NCBI GenBank assembly: GCA_037380725.1
Contig: JARRRL010000054.1
Span: 1 to 11,442, forward strand
Direction: 5' to 3'
Length of the DNA stretch: 11,442 nucleotides
DNA from: JARRRL01 sp037380725
GTDB lineage: Bacteria; Pseudomonadota; Gammaproteobacteria; Pseudomonadales; JANQJO01
Below are positions 7,756 to 11,442 of this stretch, in pieces. A program made the position numbers and the translations under genes. Positions within the stretch are counted from its first letter, which is position 1. Each line of letters starts with the position of its first letter. The notes beneath the pieces were generated by a model that was given only the letters and a program-made list of their open reading frames with translations, was not told the DNA's origin and made no database searches.

Positions 7756-9007
7756 TGATCACGCTGAGCGGGTATCGGGTAATCCCGGTTTTATTCTAAT
7801 TTTTTCTGTTTTTCTTCTTGTTCTAGTGACCTCGATCGAGGTGGCGTCGGCGTTTGGTGCTCAAGATTCGAGTGTGCAGTCAGTGGCTAAGCCCAGTGCC
7901 GATGAGCCGAGTGCGGGTAAGGCCGATGTGGGTAAGACCGGTGAGGGTAAGACGAATACCCGATACGCTGCTCGTAGACCTCAATTCTTGGGTCGTGTGC
8001 GTGATCGCAGAGTACCGGAGATCAGTGGGGTCATTGCGGCGCGTGTACCGGGAGGTGGATGGTGGGTCCTGAACGATGGTGGTCATTCTGCAACACTATT
8101 GCACTTGGGTTTGGATGGTCTTGTGCACCATCAGTTGGTGGTATCGGGTGTGCGAAATGTCGATTGGGAAGATCTGTCGGCGTTCGAGTGGTCAGGACGC
8201 CGTTATTTGGTAATTGGGGATACGGGTGATAATGACAGGCGTCGACGCGCTGTGAATCTCATTGTAGTGCCGGAACCGCGTTTAGAGGATTGGCGGATAA
8301 CTGAGTCAGCAGGAGAGTCAGCAGGTGTTTCAGTCACTAAATCAGTCACTGAATCAGTGACTGAGAATAAAAGCACGGAGCTGGAGAAACGTGTCGTGCT
8401 GGCGGAGTGGGTGCGACGCATTCGATTGATTTTCCCGGATGGGCCACACGATGTGGAATCGCTTGCGGTGGATGTGCATGGCAAGCGCGTTATGTTGCTT
8501 TCCAAACGTGATGATCCACCGCATTTGTATTCGGTGCCATTAGCTGAGTTAACCGAGTTAATTCAGCAAACTGCGCTGTCCAAGCAGGATGAATCCATGG
8601 CATCGACGCCGTCGTCATCCGCCTCAACGGCGCGCGTGCGGCGAGACGTCACCTTGAAAGATGAAGGCGTTCTGACGGTGATTGCCGATCAGTTTAAAAC
8701 GCCGTTGTTGCGTTCCATTTTTGGTGTCTTTGCGACTTGGGCTACGGGCATGGATGCGGTTTATCTTCCTGAGCGAGCGCTGACGCGATTTGTCGTGTTG
8801 ACATACAGTTATGCTTTTATTTTTGATCAACCCAATGATGTGTCAATAAATCGTGCTTTTTCCAAGCCTGCGCTGCGTATTTCCTTGCGAAACCTGCCGC
8901 AAGCGGAAGCGGTGTTGTGGGACGAAAAAGGTGAAAAAATTACTGTTTTTTCAGAAGGTTTTGATACGCCTGTTCTGCAATGGTCGGTGCCTTCAGTGAC
9001 GGAATAG
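7613..9007 (+). CDS. Exported predicted beta-propeller-like protein with repeat-rich linkers, start uncertain
   Basis: Function is not known. A hydrophobic stretch (FILIFSVFLLVLV, codons about 7790-7828) ending in VASAFGA looks like a signal peptide with an AxA-type cut site, so the protein is probably periplasmic or anchored. The mature part has motifs I associate with uncharacterised propeller-like proteins: WWVLNDGGHSATLLHL, NVDWEDLSAF, YLVIGDTGDN, GPHDVESLAVD and a repeated strand pattern. Two low-complexity inserts occur: a pentapeptide array (7889-7963) and an SVT array (8330-8365), plus a Ser/Ala-rich piece near 8593-8630. Start: the TTG at 7613 has GGGGAGAGG upstream but overlaps the amidase by 143 bases, and its first ~40 codons look like shadow translation. 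CTG 7730 would keep the signal; GTG 7826 would lose it. A lost base near 7788-7796 could instead join GTG 7755, which overlaps the amidase stop. The end at 9007 is firm. Confidence 0.7.
   Translation: MSGKKWGLGSWWWSWIDHVLIPGDKKCQRFSIRVWRSSYLTQCAPLHSDHAERVSGNPGFILIFSVFLLVLVTSIEVASAFGAQDSSVQSVAKPSADEPSAGKADVGKTGEGKTNTRYAARRPQFLGRVRDRRVPEISGVIAARVPGGGWWVLNDGGHSATLLHLGLDGLVHHQLVVSGVRNVDWEDLSAFEWSGRRYLVIGDTGDNDRRRRAVNLIVVPEPRLEDWRITESAGESAGVSVTKSVTESVTENKSTELEKRVVLAEWVRRIRLIFPDGPHDVESLAVDVHGKRVMLLSKRDDPPHLYSVPLAELTELIQQTALSKQDESMASTPSSSASTARVRRDVTLKDEGVLTVIADQFKTPLLRSIFGVFATWATGMDAVYLPERALTRFVVLTYSYAFIFDQPNDVSINRAFSKPALRISLRNLPQAEAVLWDEKGEKITVFSEGFDTPVLQWSVPSVTE
7889..7963 (+). repeat. In-frame 15-bp/pentapeptide repeats in the exported protein
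   Basis: The coding sequence runs in five-residue units: KPSAD, EPSAG, KADVG, KTGEG, KTNTR. The best DNA units are GGTAAGGCCGATGTG (7916-7930), GGTAAGACCGGTGAG (7931-7945) and GGTAAGACGAATACC (7946-7960). It sits just after the predicted signal peptide, as a linker. The GKTNT unit also occurs in the UvrA linker. Confidence 0.8.
8330..8365 (+). repeat. 12-bp tandem repeat encoding SVTx with a nested inverted repeat
   Basis: Three 12-bp units TCAGTCACTAAA, TCAGTCACTGAA and TCAGTGACTGAG encode SVTK-SVTE-SVTE. A related ESAG-ESAG pair lies just upstream (about 8301-8324). Within the array, TCAGTCACTGA (8342-8352) and TCAGTGACTGA (8354-8364) are exact reverse complements around one base, so the message could fold into an 11-bp hairpin if the loop allows. 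Confidence 0.85.
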
Positions 9008-9184
9008 TACTTTCAAAACCAATAAGGACCATATTATTCTATAGTTTATAGTATAAAACTGATGTGATGAGTCCGTGAAGCGACAGCACGGATTCCCACA
9101 ACGGCAAATTTGACACGTGGTGTACGTATCCAGCAACACATATCCAGCAGCATATATTCAGGATATGGCCACACTGAGGAGAGG
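9008..9184 (+). promoter_or_regulatory. Structured leader upstream of the PilZ gene
   Basis: This non-coding gap starts with an AT-rich block containing TATAGT (9040-9045, 9047-9052) and TATAAA (9052-9057), possible -10 elements without a good -35. Next is a hairpin AGTCCGTG (9070-9077) / CACGGATT (9087-9094), eight pairs including one G-T, with a 9-base loop. Then TATCCAGCA occurs twice (9127-9135, 9141-9149), and CATATCC (9139-9145) can pair with GGATATG (9161-9167). It ends in the purine-rich GAGGAGAGG before ATG 9185. I recognise no known riboswitch consensus, including the c-di-GMP classes. Confidence 0.45.
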
Positions 9185-9562
9185 ATGTTGAGAGAAATGG
9201 GGAAGCCGATCTTTCATGATTTCTGCCAACCCTCTGGACGTAAACATCCACGCGCGTCTTGTCAATGGAACGGTCGAATACAAAATATGAAACGGCAGGT
9301 GTTGCCCGTGAAGGTGCGGAATATATCTTTGGGTGGCGTGGGTGTGTTGTGTCCTGTAAATGTAAAAAAAGGAGAGAAAGTTTTTTTGGAATGTCGGGCC
9401 ATCAGTGGCGAGAAGTGCTGCGATATTCGCGCGATTTGCGAAGTTGCTTTTGTGGTTTTTAAAACACCCGAGTACGATCTTGGCTTGCAGTTTAGCTCGG
9501 ACATGGACAAATTCCGCGATTTTATTGCGGAATTTGTGAACGCGCGTACCTTGGGTATTTGA
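9185..9562 (+). CDS. Small PilZ-domain protein, predicted c-di-GMP receptor
   Basis: PilZ domains bind the second messenger cyclic di-GMP and relay it to motility, exopolysaccharide or other outputs. The 125-residue product carries both binding motifs: RxxxR as RKHPR (about residues 19-23) and N-x-S-x-x-G as NISLGG (about 45-50), in the usual order and spacing for a beta-barrel PilZ domain; the rest (VFLECRAI..., YDLGLQF) fits the later barrel strands. No other domain is present, so it is a single-domain adaptor. Start: ATG 9185 directly follows GAGGAGAGG; TTG 9188 or ATG 9197 would change only a few residues, and a longer TTG start at 9110 runs through the structured leader and is unlikely. 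Nine bases after its stop a small membrane protein begins, suggesting co-expression. The regulated target cannot be read from the sequence. Confidence 0.85.
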   Translation: MLREMGKPIFHDFCQPSGRKHPRASCQWNGRIQNMKRQVLPVKVRNISLGGVGVLCPVNVKKGEKVFLECRAISGEKCCDIRAICEVAFVVFKTPEYDLGLQFSSDMDKFRDFIAEFVNARTLGI

Positions 9563-9571
9563 AGGACCTCT

Positions 9572-9871
9572 ATGCTCGTTTGGGATGCTAAGGTACCGAG
9601 CTCAGATAGACGTATCGTTAAAAAATCAAAAAATCTCAACTGTATCGCGATCGCGTTCACCAATTTTTTGGGTTCCGTTGCTTGGCCTCAGATGGATTAC
9701 GATTTGAACTTGATGCCAACCCAAAGCACGTTTAAGCTCTGTGTTAATGAATCGATTTTAATCTGTTTAATTTTCATTCTGTTGTATGCTTTGGTTTCTT
9801 CCTGGTTGCGCACTGTTTTGATGTATGACTCGGATTGGCTTTTGCTCGCTTTAACTTCACAAAAGATTTAA
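9572..9871 (+). CDS. Small hypothetical membrane protein downstream of PilZ gene
   Basis: The 99-residue product is not recognised with confidence. Residues about 61-79 (SILICLIFILLYALVSSW) form one clear membrane helix, with a weaker hydrophobic patch at 24-38 and a basic N-terminus (DRRIVKKSK). AAGGA (9562-9566) lies five bases before ATG 9572 and overlaps the end of the PilZ gene, so the two are probably translated from one message. The block YDLNLMP...LCVNESILICLIF faintly resembles the start of YgfX/CptA-type membrane proteins, but it is short and I would not assign it. Its 3' end lies in a 17-bp-period duplication, and the stop codon falls inside the second copy; without the duplication the frame would end after the first TTTAACTTCACAA at TAG. 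Confidence 0.55.
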   Translation: MLVWDAKVPSSDRRIVKKSKNLNCIAIAFTNFLGSVAWPQMDYDLNLMPTQSTFKLCVNESILICLIFILLYALVSSWLRTVLMYDSDWLLLALTSQKI

Positions 9872-9879
9872 CTTCACAA
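9850..9879 (+). repeat. Duplicated TTTAACTTCACAA at the end of the small membrane protein gene
   Basis: TTTAACTTCACAA occurs at 9850-9862 and again at 9867-9879, a 17-base period with four bases AAGA between. Copy 1 is read as Leu-Thr-Ser-Gln; in copy 2 the frame has shifted so that TAA (9869-9871) ends the gene. It looks like a slippage-type duplication. Confidence 0.9.
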
Positions 9880-9997
9880 TAGAACAAAAGTGCGGCGCAA
9901 GAGCGATAGACGTTTTTTATACTGCTGGAAGCGAATTGTGTGGTGTTATTCGGCACTCGGTGAATGCGGATTGAGCTTTTGAGGCCCAGCCTTTACT

Positions 9998-10027
9998 GTG
10001 GGGATACTGGTGCAGTGGGGATACTGG
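9998..10027 (+). repeat. Duplicated GTGGGGATACTGG
   Basis: GTGGGGATACTGG is present at 9998-10010 and 10015-10027, separated by TGCA, a 17-base period like the duplication at 9850-9879 but of unrelated sequence. No function is evident. Confidence 0.9.
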
Positions 10028-10079
10028 GTGAGTGTGCGGAACATGGGGGAGCGGTGAGGTGCAGTGTCAAGGGAAATCG

Positions 10080-10091
10080 TTGCCATGGCAA
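10080..10091. promoter_or_regulatory. Palindrome TTGCCATGGCAA upstream of fadB, possible operator
   Basis: A perfect 12-bp palindrome, flanked by ATCG on the left and, after one extra G, CGAT on the right, gives an almost symmetric 21-bp site about 90 bases before fadB. This size and symmetry suit a dimeric repressor, but I cannot match it to FadR or PsrA. Confidence 0.35.
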
Positions 10092-10180
10092 GCGATGCTT
10101 GAAGCGTGTTGTTGGCGGGTCGGTTCAGGCGATAAACAGGCGATTAATATGGCGTATAAGACAAACACAGGAGAGGCCTC

Positions 10181-11442
10181 ATGATTTACGAGGGTAAAGC
10201 AATTCAGGTGCAAGCGCCGGATGAAAGTGGCATAGCTGAGTTAATCTTTGATTTAAAAACGGAATCGGTCAATAAATTTAATCGACTCACCCTGGAGGAA
10301 CTGCATCACGCGGTTGAAGCCATTGCGGGGACGGTGGAAGTGCGCGCTTTGTTGGTGAGCAGCGCGAAAGATGTGTTCATTGTTGGCGCAGACATTACCG
10401 AGTTTTTGGATCTGTTTCGTTTGCCAGAAGAAGAATTGGCAACGTGGGCTTTGAAAGCCAACAGTACGTTTTGTGCATTGGAAGATTTGTCAATTCCGAC
10501 GCTTACGCTCATTAATGGCGTTGCGCTTGGGGGAGGATTGGAAATGGCCTTGTGTACCGACTACCGCGTGATGGCGACAACGGCGGAAGTGGGTCTGCCC
10601 GAGGTGAAATTGGGTATTTTCCCCGGTTTTGGGGGTACCGTGCGCTTACCGCGCTTGATTGGCGTGGATAATGCGGTTGAGTGGATTGCAGCGGGCGCAC
10701 AGCATGGCGCAGAAAAAGCCTTGGCCGATGGTGTGGTGGATGCGGTGTTGCCGCGCGATGCGTTAACTGAGGCGGGACGTCGGATGCTCATCGCCTGCTT
10801 GGACGGCAAACTGGACTACAAAGCGAAACGTCGGGATAAATTAGAAGCTTTAAAATTACCGCCAATGGAAAACATGATGTCGTTTCAAACCTGTACCGCG
10901 ATGGTCGCGCAAAAAGCCGGGCGTCATTATCCGGCGCCGATCGCGGCGGTGCAAACCATGCAAAAACACAGCAGCATGAAACGCGATAAAGCCTTGGAAG
11001 TGGAGGCAAGCGGTTTTGCTAAAGTGGCGAAATCGACTGTGGCCACGCAGTTGATTCAATTGTTTTTGAATGATCAAGCATTGAAAAAAATGGCGGCGGC
11101 GTCGCTTAAACAAGCCCTTGATATTCAGCGCGCGGCGGTGTTGGGCGCGGGTATTATGGGCGGTGGCATTGCGTATCAAAGCGCCTATAAAGGCGTTCCC
11201 ATTGTGATGAAAGACATTAATCAGGCGGCGATACAGTTGGGCTTGGATGAAGCCTCTATGTTGCTGAACAAACGGGTGTCACGTGGCAAGATGCAGGTGT
11301 CGGACATGACACAGGTGTTGAGCAACATTCAACCCACGCTGCATTATGAAGATTTTGGTGATGTGGACATCGTGGTTGAAGCGGTGGTTGAAAATGAAAA
11401 AATAAAGCGCACCGTGCTCCAGGAAGTGGAAGCAAAATTATC
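10181..11442 (+). CDS. fadB: Fatty acid oxidation complex alpha subunit FadB (3' end outside window)
   Basis: FadB is the multifunctional alpha subunit of the beta-oxidation complex (enoyl-CoA hydratase/isomerase plus 3-hydroxyacyl-CoA dehydrogenase), working with the thiolase FadA. The window covers 420 of roughly 715 expected codons. The N-terminal crotonase domain is complete: VGADITEF (about 68-75), NGVALGGGLEM with E121 and GLPEVKLGIFPGFGG with E141, the positions of the two catalytic glutamates in E. coli FadB allowing for a small offset. The linker helix region follows, then the NAD-binding loop GAGIMG (322-327) and VDIVVEAVVEN opening the dehydrogenase domain. The frame is open to the window edge. 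ATG 10181 follows AGGAGAGG (10169-10176) at good spacing. fadA would be expected downstream. Together with fadE in the same segment it marks a fatty acid degradation locus. Confidence 0.96.
   Translation, partial: MIYEGKAIQVQAPDESGIAELIFDLKTESVNKFNRLTLEELHHAVEAIAGTVEVRALLVSSAKDVFIVGADITEFLDLFRLPEEELATWALKANSTFCALEDLSIPTLTLINGVALGGGLEMALCTDYRVMATTAEVGLPEVKLGIFPGFGGTVRLPRLIGVDNAVEWIAAGAQHGAEKALADGVVDAVLPRDALTEAGRRMLIACLDGKLDYKAKRRDKLEALKLPPMENMMSFQTCTAMVAQKAGRHYPAPIAAVQTMQKHSSMKRDKALEVEASGFAKVAKSTVATQLIQLFLNDQALKKMAAASLKQALDIQRAAVLGAGIMGGGIAYQSAYKGVPIVMKDINQAAIQLGLDEASMLLNKRVSRGKMQVSDMTQVLSNIQPTLHYEDFGDVDIVVEAVVENEKIKRTVLQEVEAKL

Larger units (their letters stand above)
9872..10180 (+). other. 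Intergenic region before fadB
   Basis: These 309 bases hold no convincing gene. An ATG-initiated frame (9964-10197) overlaps the fadB start, has no ribosome site and is built partly from the repeat, so I treat it as chance. Visible contents are a T6 run at 9913-9918 without a strong stem, a duplicated GTGGGGATACTGG (9998-10027), the palindrome TTGCCATGGCAA (10080-10091), weak promoter-like TTGTTG (10109-10114) with GATAAA (10131-10136), and the fadB ribosome site AGGAGAGG (10169-10176). Confidence 0.7.

Noticed and set aside
9066..9095. TGATGAGTCCGTGA matches the 5' half of the classic hammerhead ribozyme core
   Set aside because: The required GAAA after stem II is missing (sequence continues AAGCGACAGCACGG), and no matching stem III or cleavage triplet was found; kept only as a hairpin.
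9008..9184. c-di-GMP riboswitch upstream of the PilZ gene
   Set aside because: None of the conserved core blocks of the known c-di-GMP classes could be recognised.
9890..9920. Rho-independent terminator at the T6 run (9913-9918)
   Set aside because: Only a three-pair stem (CGC/GCG) precedes the T-run.
9964..10197. 77-residue open frame before fadB
   Set aside because: No ribosome site, overlaps the fadB start, includes the GTGGGGATACTGG duplication and has no recognisable protein pattern.

Overview
The window looks like a chromosomal segment of a mid-GC gammaproteobacterium. The evidence is a full-length FadE of the E. coli/Pseudomonas type (820 aa with an N-terminal membrane anchor) and a FadB that starts with the Pseudomonadales-like MIYEGKAI...ESVNKFNRLTL pattern. 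There are no tRNA or rRNA genes, CRISPR arrays, transposases or phage genes. Placement is from remembered family sequences only.

Layout. Positions 1-3942 (minus strand) hold a double-length UvrA-type gene: one complete UvrA unit, a short repeat linker, and the start of a second UvrA unit. The second unit is broken near 824-831 at a run of seven G, where about 90 expected residues are missing and the frame shifts. The rest of the second unit stays open in another frame down to position 1 and leaves the window. Positions 3943-4383 are the divergent intergenic region: a good minus-strand promoter for uvrA, and on the fadE side a twin AGTACT site and five copies of TGGTTTAACA.

Positions 4384-9007 are a likely plus-strand operon: fadE (acyl-CoA dehydrogenase), a nitrilase-superfamily amidase resembling deaminated glutathione amidase, and a secreted or membrane-anchored predicted beta-propeller protein whose start is unclear. 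After a 177-base structured leader come a small PilZ-domain protein (predicted c-di-GMP binder) and, 9 bases later, a small membrane protein. Positions 9872-10180 hold no convincing gene but carry repeats and a palindrome. fadB (multifunctional beta-oxidation alpha subunit) starts at 10181 and runs off the right edge.

How the genes relate: FadE performs the first oxidation of acyl-CoA, and FadB the hydration and second dehydrogenation, so the right two-thirds of the window has a fatty-acid degradation theme interrupted by a PilZ pair. Across the window there are many short tandem duplications, both between genes and in-frame inside protein linkers. The most striking is a 15-bp/5-residue GKTNT-type repeat found in two unrelated proteins. 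I see no clearly new defence or mobile system; the best leads are the damaged tandem UvrA, the shared pentapeptide repeats, and the repeat array in front of fadE.
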